A stretch of DNA of 64,000 bases, taken from the NCBI RefSeq assembly GCF_035222485.1, contig NC_085921.1, forward strand, positions 3,286,001 through 3,350,000, written 5' to 3'. The notes under the pieces are model-generated. The model did not search any database, had not been told where the DNA came from, and worked only from the letters and a program-made list of their open reading frames with translations. The first letter of the stretch is position 1. Each line of letters opens with the position of its first letter. The stretch comes from Podospora pseudoanserina (Eukaryota > Ascomycota > Sordariomycetes > Sordariales > Podosporaceae). Below, in pieces: positions 12,471 to 22,576 of the stretch. The position numbers and the translations under genes were made by a program.

Positions 12471-14505
12471 TCAAACTCCAGCACCAGGCACCCATGACGT
12501 AGATTTCAGCTTCCTATCACCTTTGAATTCGATCAGGCGCCATCTATCCCAGAAGACATATCCCCAGTCACGGGGGCTAGGCTTCCGCACATCACCCCCG
12601 TAGGCATTGAGGTACTTCTCGTTGCACACCAGGACCCAACCATAGGGAGGCTCGCTCTCTGACTCACCAACATAAGGGAGAGGATCTCCCCTATCCTGGG
12701 CGAGGTCGTGCTCTGTGATGCCACTACGACGTCTCAATCGCTGAGGACCTTGGCCGAGGACGTTTTCCATGAATCCATACCCCGGAGTCCACTGATTGCC
12801 TGGTCGTATCGTGATCATGCTATAAAAGTTAACGTCTCTCAGAGCCGAGTCAAATCCGCGTAGGCCCCAGGAAGCAGCACCGCCAGCCAAGGCGAATTCA
12901 TTTGTGACGGCTGCTCGGGAGTCAGCGAAACACAAACCAGGGAGGAAATTGCTCAGATATGACTCGAAGCGCACCATGAAACAAGTTCTTCTCCATCATC
13001 CGGAGGCGAGTCGTCATCTCGTCATGGACCAAGGTGTACACGGAGAAGATCTCTTCGACCTCCCACGGCCGGAAGAGACAAAAGAAATGCTTAAGCACCT
13101 CTTCCTCCTTGTAGTTGAGCTGCAAGTGGCGTGACTCGCCGCCAAACAAGCAGCTGTAGAGCTCAAAACGGTAGAGTGCCCTCAAAAGACGGGTGTTCTC
13201 CGTGGGCGACAGATGGGTAAAGATGGGCGGCCGCTGGGGGTCAAACCTGCAAAGAAAGAGGCGTGCAAAATGCACAGTCAGTGGACGAGCATAAGTGTGC
13301 CAAAACAAGAACATTCCAAGAACAGCATCTTCGCTGTAGCCGTCAATGGGCTCCTCGATTGTGGATCCATCACGGTCGCGCAAATTCTTGTAGTTATTCA
13401 ACTGCTCTTGAACTTTGTCTCTATCGACAGACTTGTCAACTCGTAGTGTAGAAGCTTTCTGAAGAGCCAGGGCATCGGTCATGACGCCAGTGTCCAGCGA
13501 CATCTTGAGATGCCCAGCAAGCAGAGACTTCTTGTTCTCGAGATACATTCGAAGAAAGACGGGTGATGCTTGCACGAGAGACATGAGGTCGGTAAAGTCG
13601 GGAATGCAGCGGAGGATATTATCTCGAAGCTCGTACGGCAGGGCCTCGAGTGATCCGAGCGTTGAAGTTGCCCTGGGCTTGATGAGAAACTCGTTATCAG
13701 AGATCTGGAATGACTGAGCCGTGGATTCGAATCCAAAGAGATTGGTCACGATGTAGTCCAAGCAGCGGAGGATTTTCTCTGGAAGCTCGTACGGCAGGGT
13801 CTCGAGTGATCGGAGCCTGAAGGCTGGCCAAGACTTCATTCGAAACTCGATAGAGATCTGGAGTGACTGAGCCATGGATTGGAATCCAGAGAGCTTGGCC
13901 CCGATGTAGTCCAAGAAGCGCTCCCAGTAGTTGTTGACAAATGACTTGACTTCGTGCCAGAGGACTTCCCAACGCCAGGTCTCTGAGCCTGTGGCAGATG
14001 GCATTCTAGGCTTGGTGTGCAAGATCTTTGACAAGGCAATGCCGCATGCCAACCCGGAGAGATTGATGTTCGTGTGGCTCAAACCTTGGCAGGCATCGCA
14101 GACATAATGCCTAAACCTTTGGAGCAGGCTGCGTTTGGATGCTGGGGGCACGCTTGAGGGAGATGCTGCCCTAGATCGCGGCCGAGGCTTCTTGGACAGC
14201 TTGTCGACTGATACAGGTTTCCATGTCGGTCGAGGTTGGCTGGTTGTCCCTGCTTCGTCCCAGATGGTCCAACCCTCTGTCTTGATCGACAACCAGGATA
14301 GACCAGTAGCAGTCTTATCGGCGATGTCAGCAACTGAAAGGCCACGCATTTCAAATTTCAGACAAGAAAGCCAGGAGGTGAGACCCAAAACCCAAACCAA
14401 AAAAGGAGATGTGAAGAGGTGAGTACGAGTAAGTAATCTGAGTGAAAAAGTTTTTTGCAGGCAGTCAGCTAGCTGACTCATGAAGGCCGTTGAGACTACG
14501 GCCAT
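12471..14505 (-). CDS. F-box-like protein with internal duplication
   Basis: Probable substrate-recruiting protein of an SCF-type ubiquitin ligase, substrate unknown. Two exons, 14505-12975 and 12910-12471, flank a 64-nt intron (GTGCGC...GCTGAC...GCAG), giving 656 residues from the ATG at 14505. An ATG at 14349 (MRGLSVADIADK) would give 604 residues and may be the real start, because the sequence before it reads like leader. The F-box-like core is LEALPYELRDNILRC followed by IPDFTDLMSLVQASPVFLRM. Immediately before it lies a 51-codon near-copy ending LETLPYELPEKILRC, so the first F-box half has been tandemly duplicated. The C-terminal exon (GYGFMENVLGQG, WVLVCNEKYLNAYGG, DWGYVFWDRWRL) resembles lineage-specific fungal F-box proteins. 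Such genes evolve fast, so orthology is uncertain. Confidence 0.72.
13606..13914 (-). repeat. Tandem intragenic duplication (51 and 52 codons)
   Basis: Within the F-box-like gene, 13914-13762 and 13761-13606 encode aligned segments: LDYIGAKLSGFQSMAQSLQ versus LDYIVTNLFGFESTAQSFQ, and LETLPYELPEKILRC versus LEALPYELRDNILRC. The DNA is similar as well, notably around 13614-13670 and 13770-13826, so the duplication is fairly recent. It repeats only the first helix of the F-box plus the preceding linker. Confidence 0.85.
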
Positions 14506-15114
14506 ATAGTGAGTTGATGGCCGATCGATACGAGGGAGCACGAGGAACCGTTTGCTCCTGTTGTTCAATGCCCGGTGGATGAACCAAGCAAGGCAAATGC
14601 TTATCTTCTTGAGCAAGTTATCAAGTGTGTGATAACATCATTAGCCTGTCGACGGTGCCTTTTCTGTGATGATGGCAACCGAGAGATATGGAACTCTATC
14701 CGGCCGGGCCGTTGACTGAGATATGTGGGGTTAAAAGGCATCTTGATGTCATGGATGGCGTAAATGGCTTGCTGTCAAGTTGAGAACGAGGTCTGACAGC
14801 AGAGAGGCGATTGGCGTGTTGTTGAGCCAGGCGATGGGATCGGTCCGGCAACTATGGCACGTGATGGCGCTGATGAGGAAAGAAGCCAACATGCCTAGCA
14901 GGAAGGCACCTCGGTAGCCGCTAAGAAATGGATCCCGTCGACGCTTGATGACTTTCCTGGGGTAAATGGGGAACAGCAGCATCTCGATTTCTTGGAGTAG
15001 TAGTGCCACAGTTGTCAAATCACATGGCAGATCGCATGGCCTCATCGTGGTTATTCTTGTTACCGCTACCAAACCATCGAATTCTATTCCGGGTATACTT
15101 GCAAACACACACTA
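14506..15114. other. Intergenic between F-box-like gene and trm61
   Basis: Contains a minus-strand open frame (15108-14749) with one possible membrane segment, GAFLLGMLASFLISAI, but no family signature and no splice support. I treat the stretch as the F-box gene promoter and trm61 3' flank. Confidence 0.4.
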
Positions 15115-16752
15115 CTATGGCACCGCTACGCCAACCTCTTCCTCAGCTGTCGCAGCCAACTCCGCAGCTCTCTCCATCCGTCTTGCCTTTCTGTTGCCAG
15201 TCGCCTTCTGCAGCTGCTCCCTCCTCTCCTGCTTCCTCGCCGCCTTATCAACAAGACCAATAACCTTTTGTTCTCCAATCACGGGATGCCTGGCCGCCGC
15301 CGCCGCCTCGTCCTCTTCGGTCCATTCGATCGGCAACGTGGCAAACACCAGATACGAGGTGTGTGTCTTGATCTCAGGCTCGCCGCGGGTGATCAGCCGG
15401 CCTTCCATCCACATGGGCACCCCTGACGGCAGCGCCTCAAAGCTCTCTGGGGAGTCAGGTTTGTGGTCAATCTTGACTTTCTTCTCGCCGCCGCGCTTCT
15501 TTCCGCCTTTCTGTTCCTTCTTCTCACGCCGCTTGATCAGTCCGTCATCCTCATCGCCGTCCACCTCGTCATCCGACTCTTTCGACCTGGCGGCATGCTC
15601 CCGGAACCGAGCTTCAATCTCAGTCAGCCGAGAGAGAGCCTCATCGACATCACGAGCCGAATTGTTGACACCGCGGTCCATGGAGAGGTTCAGACCGACA
15701 CGTTCACGGGAAGTGTGGTACTTTCTGTTGGCAATCTCAACCATATCGATATCGACCCAACCCAAGCGCCGCATTGCCGAAACTGTCTTGGTGACCTGCT
15801 CGATACACGGTGAAAAGGTGCAGATGTGGGCGCTCTTCTTTGGGTTAAGTGGTGATACCCACTCTTTGTCTTCTGGGTTCTTGGGGTTCCGCCTGGAGAG
15901 GTGATGTAGTGCCTCCCAAGGAGCTGGGAGATCGAGAAAGATGGCCTCGGCCCCGGGACTCTTGCCATCAATCAAGAAGCCGCCGTTGTAGACATCCCGA
16001 TGTGTCAAGTGGACCAAGCTGTTGAGGTTGTGTTCCTTCAGCTCCTGATTCATCTTGTGGAAGCGTTGCTCATGGAACTCAAAGCTGTAGACTTTGCCCT
16101 TGCGCTCTCCTTCACTTGGATATCCATTGTAGACGGCTCGTACAGAGGCGTGGCTGAAGCTACCGCTGCCAGCACCAGCCTCAATCAACACAGAGCCAGG
16201 TCTGGCACGTATTCTGTGTAAAACATAGCTGTAATCTGGCGTATAGACGACCTGCGTTCGGTGCGGCAAGCTGCTCGTCCATACTTCGGGGGTTGGGGGG
16301 AGGATGTGGATGAAGCCGCTGACGTCGGCGACAATCTTTTTGGCGACAGCGGCGGAGTCGTCATTGACTTCGGCAGGCGTACTTTCTTGCTCGGTTTTCT
16401 CCTCGGCAACAGTGGCCGAAGCCTCCTTTCCGTCGTCATCGCTCTTGTTACGCTTCCTCTTATTGTTGCGACCTCGGGAGCCAGTGTCGACTTTCGATGC
16501 GCGAATCTGTGAGCCCCATGGCACGCCAATCATGGTCGAGTGAGGAAAGGAGCCATAGCGGGTGTTGACGACAGCGCCCTCGGCGTATCCATCGTGTTTC
16601 CCGGAGGGGGCTTTGAGGTAGACTGGTTGGAGGTTGTCGCGGGAGAGCTGGAGAATGGCCAGTGACCCGACCTGGGTAGTTTTGCCTGGCTCCAAGAAAG
16701 GCGAGATCTTGGGCGTCTGGCTGCGCGTTTTGTGTGCCATTGTGTCGTCCAT
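15115..16752 (-). CDS. trm61: tRNA (adenine-58-N1)-methyltransferase catalytic subunit TRM61
   Basis: Catalytic partner of TRM6; makes m1A58 in the T loop of tRNAs in the nucleus, needed for initiator tRNA stability. A single exon of 545 residues. An N-terminal beta-domain (GDxV-like region, NTRYGSFPHSTMIGVPWGS) is followed by a charged insert (about residues 90-150), then PPTPEVWTSSLPHRTQVVY, the SAM-binding loop VLIEAGAGSGSFSHA (about 190) and the catalytic motif LDLPAPWEAL (about 274). IEQVTKTVSAMRRLGW and VNIEMVE-like IDMVEIANRKYH follow, as in the family. A C-terminal region rich in acidic and basic runs (about 395-445) precedes a conserved end with HTSYLVFATLPIEW. It is longer than yeast Gcd14 (383) because of these inserts. 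The second Met (codon 5) is an alternative start. Confidence 0.95.
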   Translation of the reverse strand: MDDTMAHKTRSQTPKISPFLEPGKTTQVGSLAILQLSRDNLQPVYLKAPSGKHDGYAEGAVVNTRYGSFPHSTMIGVPWGSQIRASKVDTGSRGRNNKRKRNKSDDDGKEASATVAEEKTEQESTPAEVNDDSAAVAKKIVADVSGFIHILPPTPEVWTSSLPHRTQVVYTPDYSYVLHRIRARPGSVLIEAGAGSGSFSHASVRAVYNGYPSEGERKGKVYSFEFHEQRFHKMNQELKEHNLNSLVHLTHRDVYNGGFLIDGKSPGAEAIFLDLPAPWEALHHLSRRNPKNPEDKEWVSPLNPKKSAHICTFSPCIEQVTKTVSAMRRLGWVDIDMVEIANRKYHTSRERVGLNLSMDRGVNNSARDVDEALSRLTEIEARFREHAARSKESDDEVDGDEDDGLIKRREKKEQKGGKKRGGEKKVKIDHKPDSPESFEALPSGVPMWMEGRLITRGEPEIKTHTSYLVFATLPIEWTEEDEAAAAARHPVIGEQKVIGLVDKAARKQERREQLQKATGNRKARRMERAAELAATAEEEVGVAVP

Positions 16753-17510
16753 AGCGACTGATGGGCAGCGTTTCGCGGGCTGGAAGATGTTGAAGTGATG
16801 AAATTGATTCCCAGCTGCGGAAAGGTTTCAGGGACAACAGCTGGTGAAAATTCAGTGGGGTGTGGGGCGCGGGGCGGAATTGGAGCGTAAATTACACTTG
16901 TCGAGACATCTCGAGAGCATACACTATTGACGAATGACAGGCACAAAGTAAGAACTGTTGACATACAATTTTACTAGGATAGTCTCAGCTATCATATAAT
17001 CCTAAAGAAGCAACCACACTTCCCTGCGACGCACGATTAATTCCGACAAGGTGTAATTTACCTTTCACTTTACACCGGTAATTCATGCACCTTGGCGGTC
17101 GGGACAAAAATAAGCTTTGCCAAGAATGCGGGGAGCTCCACCAGGTCCAGAGACCCCCACTGCCGCTATCGAGGTGCTTGGTCCGGATCAGAAAGATATC
17201 ACACCTTCTGAGACGTTGAGTGCTATTGAGGGATTTCACCATCAGACTACGGTACCTATGCTTCAGCCCTTTCCGCCCTCTCACACATCTGGAACCTTCC
17301 CTTAGCTTCATCTCGCCGAAAACCATCAGCCATCAACCACCAATTTCCCGGATCGATCACCACCGGCCTCGGAACCCACCACATGATGACCTCACAACAA
17401 CCGGAACAACCCCTCAATAACCAGAAAATCTCATCGACTCATGAATCTCATGGTTCCTACCTCCCCATTAGCAAACATCTCCCTGGCCTTATATCAACCA
17501 ACCCATTCAC
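16753..17510. other. Intergenic, trm61 promoter side
   Basis: Promoter and leader of trm61 on the minus strand, then about 500 bp of unassigned sequence. A plus-strand ATG frame at 17126-17305 has protein-like composition (GPETPTAAIEVLGPDQKD) but I could not link it to a family or to introns. Confidence 0.4.
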
Positions 17511-17922
17511 TCACGGATTCCACTCATCCCTCTCCCCATACTGCTGATCATACAGCTCCTCCACCTGCCGCCTAGCATGCTCCCTCCCCCGCTCCCTGTC
17601 TCTTTCATTTCCCCCATCCCGGCCATGGTGCCTCTCCCATAGTTTGTCGGCTTCCGCGCCCGCCATGGCAGCAAGCGCTTCCTTGGCAAAGCCGTGGGAG
17701 ACTGGCTCGCCTTTGCGGCGTTGTTCCTTTTCCCAGAGGTGCATCGCTTCAAAGGCTGCTGCGCCGCCGAGGATCTCGTGGCCGAGGTTGGGTTTGGAGG
17801 AAGGGCGGTCGTCGTTGGAGTATAGTTGGTCGCGGGCGTCTCTTGCCTCGACTGCAATTATCAGCATGCCCGTGTCAAAGTGAGGGTAGTGGGAGGCACT
17901 AACTGAAGTCGAAGAAACCCAT
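17511..17922 (-). CDS. CipC-like stress-response protein
   Basis: Small cytosolic protein of the CipC family, first described as induced by concanamycin A in Aspergillus; biochemical role unknown. Two exons, 17922-17904 (only 19 nt, MGFFDF plus one base) and 17851-17511, flank a 52-nt intron (GTTAGT...TTGCAG) and give 119 residues. The hallmark N-terminus MGFFDF is recovered only by splicing. Visible features are EARDARDQLYSNDD, then HEILGGAAAFEAMHLWE, ending in a helical region with two AAxAGAEADKLWE-type segments and a polar Arg/Glu/Asp tail. Length fits the family (about 110-130). Head-on spacing of 758 bp to trm61, same strand. Confidence 0.88.
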
Positions 17923-18796
17923 GTTGGTAGATTTTGAGGAGGTGATAAACTGGATGTGGTGGATGGAATTGGCAGAAGCAGGAAAGGTCAAAGACTCAAG
18001 CGCTTGCTTCTGATGGGCATGCGAACCCCTTATGTAGAAAGCTAGGTAGGTATACAACCCCCTCATTCCGAGTCATGTCCCATCCCATCTCATAACCGTA
18101 GAGCTGTCCAGCTCGTCGTGACAGAGCTTGACCAGCAGGTTGACTATCATCGGATGATCAAGCGCAGCTGTCATGACATCAGGTATGCGTTCATTTACGA
18201 GCACTACCACCTTGATTGAGATGAACGGACAGTCGTGTAGATCCGCTCATCCATAATTTAAGTGAAAAATAAATAAAAAACCACAGGAAACCCCGGGCAC
18301 GCTATCAGTCAAACAAATAAAAGACACACTATTACTTTGTTTCCTCCTTCAAAGATTGGTGCGAGTTATACGCAACAGGGAGCAAAAGAAAAAGCACAGC
18401 TACAAGTACCTAGCTGAAGCTACAGACACCTTAAAACTCTACACCTCTATACAAATCCCCGCTCAAGTGTTGAATAGCGTATGGCTGCAGAGTGGCTTCG
18501 ACTGGACTCCGCAGTTCTGCTTACCCATCACACAGCGTATATCTCTATAAAGTGGATTAAGTTCCAGTGAAGTCAGAAGCGTTCACATGCAACATCACCT
18601 TGAGCGCATGCCAAATCTCCCTAACCACTCCCTACAAAATCGTCATTCTTGTCTATCATAAGGTATCTCACCCGTACATAGTTATTCTCATGAGCTATCC
18701 ATAACCATTCATAACCCATACATCATTCCCATAACACCTGGCTCCCAAATCCCAACCACGCCCTCAACTCCCCCTCCACTCCTCCCCCCCTCCCCG
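17923..18796. other. Intergenic, CipC-like promoter and WW gene 3' flank
   Basis: Upstream sequence of the CipC-like gene and the 3' flank of the WW-domain gene. No coding, RNA or repeat feature supported. Confidence 0.55.
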
Positions 18797-21700
18797 TTAA
18801 CGATACTGATAACCCCATCCAGCACCATCACGACTATTCCTCGGCATCTGTCCCGGCGGCCTAATCACTGTTCCCACACCGGTACCACTCGGCGCCATAA
18901 CCATACTAAACGGCCGGCCTCCACCCCCGCTAAACCCACCACCACCACTACCAAAAAACGGCCCCCCGCTATTACCCCCCCCGTTGAAACCCTGCGAAGG
19001 AAAAGGTGGATAATTCCCCGGCTGGTACAACGACGGCTGAGAATTCTGATGCAAGTGCTGAACCGGTTGCTGATGGTGTGGCACCTGCGCCGTCATCTGC
19101 AGTGTTCGCCCACCCTGCTGCATTTGGCCACCACCACCACCACCACCACCACCACCACCGGCGTGTTTTGCATTCTTTTGTAGTTTCATCCCCGGACTGC
19201 TCGACCCCCCACCTCCTTTGCGCAGACTATCACTCCTAAAAAGTTTCCCAATGTTGAAGAAAGAGCTCTTTTGTGGTTCTTGCTGCGGTGGGGGGGAGAA
19301 CATGCGTTGCGGTTGGATAAATTGCTGTGGTTGGGGCGGTGGTGCTGCCTGGGCTTGAGCTCCTGGTGGGTTCATGTTTGTTGATGGGGGAGATGTGGGT
19401 GGGGTGAATGCGGTGTATTTTTGCGGTTGAGATGGTGGTGGTGCTGGGGAAGACCGGTTTGGAGTTGGTGTTGTCCGTCGTAAAGAGGCTGTTCTTTTGG
19501 GTACTAAGCCGGGGGGCACACGGTCGTCTGTGTTGGGGGGTGTGTGTAGGTTTGTGATTTGCGGTGGTGATCCGACAATGGACCAGCGTTTGTTTGTAGT
19601 AGGCGGTGGTTGAGAGGAAAGATCTGTATCAGGGCTGATAAACATGCTGTATCGGTTATTACTTGTCGACGAGGGCGGGGAAGCACCAGCTGGCGGAACT
19701 TGGCAATTTGATTTTGGCGGCGCTGGTGATACTGAAGGCGGGATTTGTGAAAGATCCACTGGGTGGGAGCTGAGCGGATGATGACCAGCTGGGAGAACAT
19801 ATGGAGTCGCTTTAGACACGGGAGGCGTCCCTGATGTTGGTGCTTTCGGCGGTAAAGATGGCGGAGGGGTACGAAGATTCGAGCTGTGTGATTCTGGTGT
19901 GTGAGGCATCTTTGGTGGTCGAGGCGGACCGTGCTGATTCGGAATTTGGGAAGATGAATCTCGAGCACCGCTGTGATTAGGTGCTTGTCTTGTTGTTGAC
20001 TGAGGATTCATATACCCTCCATCGTTAGGGCCAGGTTGAAGATTCGAGCTTTCTCCAGCACCAGACTGAAAGTATTGAGCCTGCCACGGCGTTGGCCTAG
20101 TCGTCGGGGGCAAAGATTGACGTTTGTTGGCCGCACTTGAAAACTGTCCATGGTCCTGATTCATCGATGATTCGCGCGGAAGAATATGCTGTAGAGGTGT
20201 GCCAACATCCCTGATAGGACCCTGTGGCGCTGGCATTACCGGCGTGTTGTCAAGAGTGTAAACGTTCGTTGTGTCCGGCGATGAGATCTGACCAGGTACG
20301 GGACCCGAGTGAACCTTCGCCAAGGGCTGTGCCGTGACACCGAGTAAATCCCCAGGTTCGGCTGCTTGTTGTCCTTTGCCCCACGTATAAGTTCGAGCAG
20401 AAAAACTGGGAAACGATGGCTCGGAGGGAGTAGTTGCTGCATGCTTCGACGGCAAAGGCGGCGTTTGCGGTGGACTGACAGGATCCGGGACCCTAGTTGC
20501 CTGTATTTCTGGCGTGCTCATTGCAGGGACGGATGCCATCTGGTGGTCTGATGGCACTGGTGTGGTCTCCCGGGACACTATGTAAACTTCGGTAGGTGGT
20601 GCTGGGGGCCTAAGAGTAGATGATACGGTTGGCAAACGGTTCTGGATATCAGGAGGAGGAGGAGATTTACGGGTGAGATTCAAGGGCTGCGGGACATCGG
20701 GACTTGAGGGCGGGAGGGGAGCAGCAAAATCCGGAGATCTCGTCGTACTTGCCTCGCTGATGTTGTAATGATAAGACAAAGCTGGTTGGGACTTAACATT
20801 CTGCAGGGCGCTTGGCGCGCTAGGAGCTGACGGAGGGATCTGCGGGCGCATAGCGTAGTATGAGCCGGTCATGGAGTCGCCTGGGGCAGTGCTTGTTCTC
20901 GGAAACGCAGGCCGATCTGGACCTCCCGGATCGGCAGCTGCTTGGCCGTAGCCTGTTTTAGACAACATCTCAACGGTTTCCTCAATGTCTCGCTGCAAAT
21001 CCCACGAGGTAGGTTTGTAGGCCGTGTACCTCTGATTGGTGTCTGTGCTGTGGCTCGGTGGGCCTTGACTCGGCGGACTCTTGCTTTGGGGGCGGGATTT
21101 CGTGAGCACAGGGCGTCCTCGGGCAGGCTGAAGAACCGACGGAACATGAGTGAGCCCTGAAGCGTTGCCCGGTTGTGGAGGCGAGGAAGTATTCTCTTGC
21201 CTCAATCCATATCCAGGGGCGGGTGGTGTGCTTTCGTCATCCACTGGCTGCTTCGGTGAAACCATTGGCGCTGACAAGGCGGCGGGAATCTCTGGCCGTC
21301 TCCAATTGGATGGCGGTGGTCCTGCGAGCGAGTGTCTCTTATTTTCTCCGACCGGAGCCTGTCTGGGAGCTTCCTCGGTAACGGTGTTGATGGTTGGATT
21401 CCACGGCCGGTATTGTCCCTGATACGGATCTCTTGCTGAATTCTGCTGTGTAGCGGCCGGAGCCGGCTGAGGCATCGAGTTCTGGCGGAGAGGAGGCCGG
21501 TGAGGATCTGAAGATGCTTGCTGGTTGTTGAGGCTCGGAGATCCGGACGACAGTGTTTTTTGCTCTGTGCTACCCAATCGATGCATTCGACTTGGGGGTA
21601 TCGCTTCCGAATGCAACTCTGAAGGGGCCAGAGGAAAGGCGTTGGCATAAATCAGTGGCGGGCCAGTATCCATCATGATGTCGTTGCCTGGCAATTCGAC

Positions 21701-22576
21701 CGGCGTGGGGTTTATATCCTCGTGACATTGCCCAGTCAATTCGCTGGGAAGCTCAGCCACGAACCCAACCGGTGTGTATGCAACCTGGCGACTGTCGAGT
21801 AACGGGATCGCGTCAACTACAGGGGCACTTTCTCCATGGACTTCCGAAATTTGCACACTGTCGATCTCTTGGGTTGTATGAGCAGGTGAGCTTTGAACAG
21901 GAGGTCGATTTTCATGCGCAGGTTGGGCTATGACTGGCGGGCTCTCAATTACATTGTGACTTTCGATCAAAGACCGACTCTGAGTTACAGGCGGGCTCTC
22001 GATAACAGGTGGGCTTTCGATGACAGGGAGGCTTTGGACAACGAGTGGAGTAGTTTCGGCGCTTACAACCGGTGATATATTCGATTGCTGCGGTGATACC
22101 TCTGAGGTCGGTGGCAGAGCTGGCGACCGAGTTGGAACTGGCGCTGAAGTCGGCTTTGGAGGATTTGTCTGGCCAGTTTCAGAGTCTTTCTTTGGCGGTA
22201 GATCATCCTCATCTTCCTGCAGTGGACTTATGTCATCGTAAGCTCCCGGTCCCATGTACATGAAGATATCAGGCTGGAACCAAGGAGCGCTGGATCCATC
22301 TTCGTCCTCGGCAATCGTAGCCTTTGCCAGGGTGCTTTTTGCTTTCGCAGTAGAGGTCCTCTCGCCGACGGTACTCCTCCTTTTGACTTGTAACTGGCTC
22401 ACAAGTCTTTCCTCGGGCTCCAGGTCGATGGGGGCGCTATCGTCTATGCTTTGGGGAAACTCGTCGCCAGGCTGGGGGAAATGAAACTGGGTAATCCCCG
22501 TGGGTTTGTAGCGGTAGAACCATCTTTGACTCTCTCCATCGTAATCCCACTCCCAATTCTCGGGAAGCGCAGACAT
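18797..22576 (-). CDS. WW-domain protein with a very long disordered tail
   Basis: Function unknown; a WW domain binds proline-rich ligands, so a scaffold or adaptor role is likely. One uninterrupted exon of 1259 residues. The WW domain is at the very N-terminus: LPENWEWDYDGESQRWFYRY then PTGITQFHFPQP, with both signature aromatics and the final Pro. The remaining 1200 residues are low-complexity Pro/Ser/Thr/Gln-rich and probably disordered, with many PPxP stretches that could bind SH3 or WW domains, including a run of repeated S-P-P-V-I-E-type units near residues 185-215. A short basic patch FFNIGKLFRSDSLRKG lies about residue 1110, followed by a poly-Gly run encoded by a GGT/GGC microsatellite (19127-19160) and a Gly-rich end. 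Similar WW-first proline-rich proteins are common in ascomycetes. The start is the first ATG, placing the WW domain at residue 4. Confidence 0.85.
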   Translation of the reverse strand: MSALPENWEWDYDGESQRWFYRYKPTGITQFHFPQPGDEFPQSIDDSAPIDLEPEERLVSQLQVKRRSTVGERTSTAKAKSTLAKATIAEDEDGSSAPWFQPDIFMYMGPGAYDDISPLQEDEDDLPPKKDSETGQTNPPKPTSAPVPTRSPALPPTSEVSPQQSNISPVVSAETTPLVVQSLPVIESPPVIESPPVTQSRSLIESHNVIESPPVIAQPAHENRPPVQSSPAHTTQEIDSVQISEVHGESAPVVDAIPLLDSRQVAYTPVGFVAELPSELTGQCHEDINPTPVELPGNDIMMDTGPPLIYANAFPLAPSELHSEAIPPSRMHRLGSTEQKTLSSGSPSLNNQQASSDPHRPPLRQNSMPQPAPAATQQNSARDPYQGQYRPWNPTINTVTEEAPRQAPVGENKRHSLAGPPPSNWRRPEIPAALSAPMVSPKQPVDDESTPPAPGYGLRQENTSSPPQPGNASGLTHVPSVLQPARGRPVLTKSRPQSKSPPSQGPPSHSTDTNQRYTAYKPTSWDLQRDIEETVEMLSKTGYGQAAADPGGPDRPAFPRTSTAPGDSMTGSYYAMRPQIPPSAPSAPSALQNVKSQPALSYHYNISEASTTRSPDFAAPLPPSSPDVPQPLNLTRKSPPPPDIQNRLPTVSSTLRPPAPPTEVYIVSRETTPVPSDHQMASVPAMSTPEIQATRVPDPVSPPQTPPLPSKHAATTPSEPSFPSFSARTYTWGKGQQAAEPGDLLGVTAQPLAKVHSGPVPGQISSPDTTNVYTLDNTPVMPAPQGPIRDVGTPLQHILPRESSMNQDHGQFSSAANKRQSLPPTTRPTPWQAQYFQSGAGESSNLQPGPNDGGYMNPQSTTRQAPNHSGARDSSSQIPNQHGPPRPPKMPHTPESHSSNLRTPPPSLPPKAPTSGTPPVSKATPYVLPAGHHPLSSHPVDLSQIPPSVSPAPPKSNCQVPPAGASPPSSTSNNRYSMFISPDTDLSSQPPPTTNKRWSIVGSPPQITNLHTPPNTDDRVPPGLVPKRTASLRRTTPTPNRSSPAPPPSQPQKYTAFTPPTSPPSTNMNPPGAQAQAAPPPQPQQFIQPQRMFSPPPQQEPQKSSFFNIGKLFRSDSLRKGGGGSSSPGMKLQKNAKHAGGGGGGGGGGGQMQQGGRTLQMTAQVPHHQQPVQHLHQNSQPSLYQPGNYPPFPSQGFNGGGNSGGPFFGSGGGGFSGGGGRPFSMVMAPSGTGVGTVIRPPGQMPRNSRDGAGWGYQYR

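Noticed and set aside
14749-15108. 119-codon minus-strand frame with one hydrophobic segment
   Set aside because: Possible small membrane protein, but no family signature and it lies between the trm61 stop and the F-box-like gene, where leader sequence is expected.
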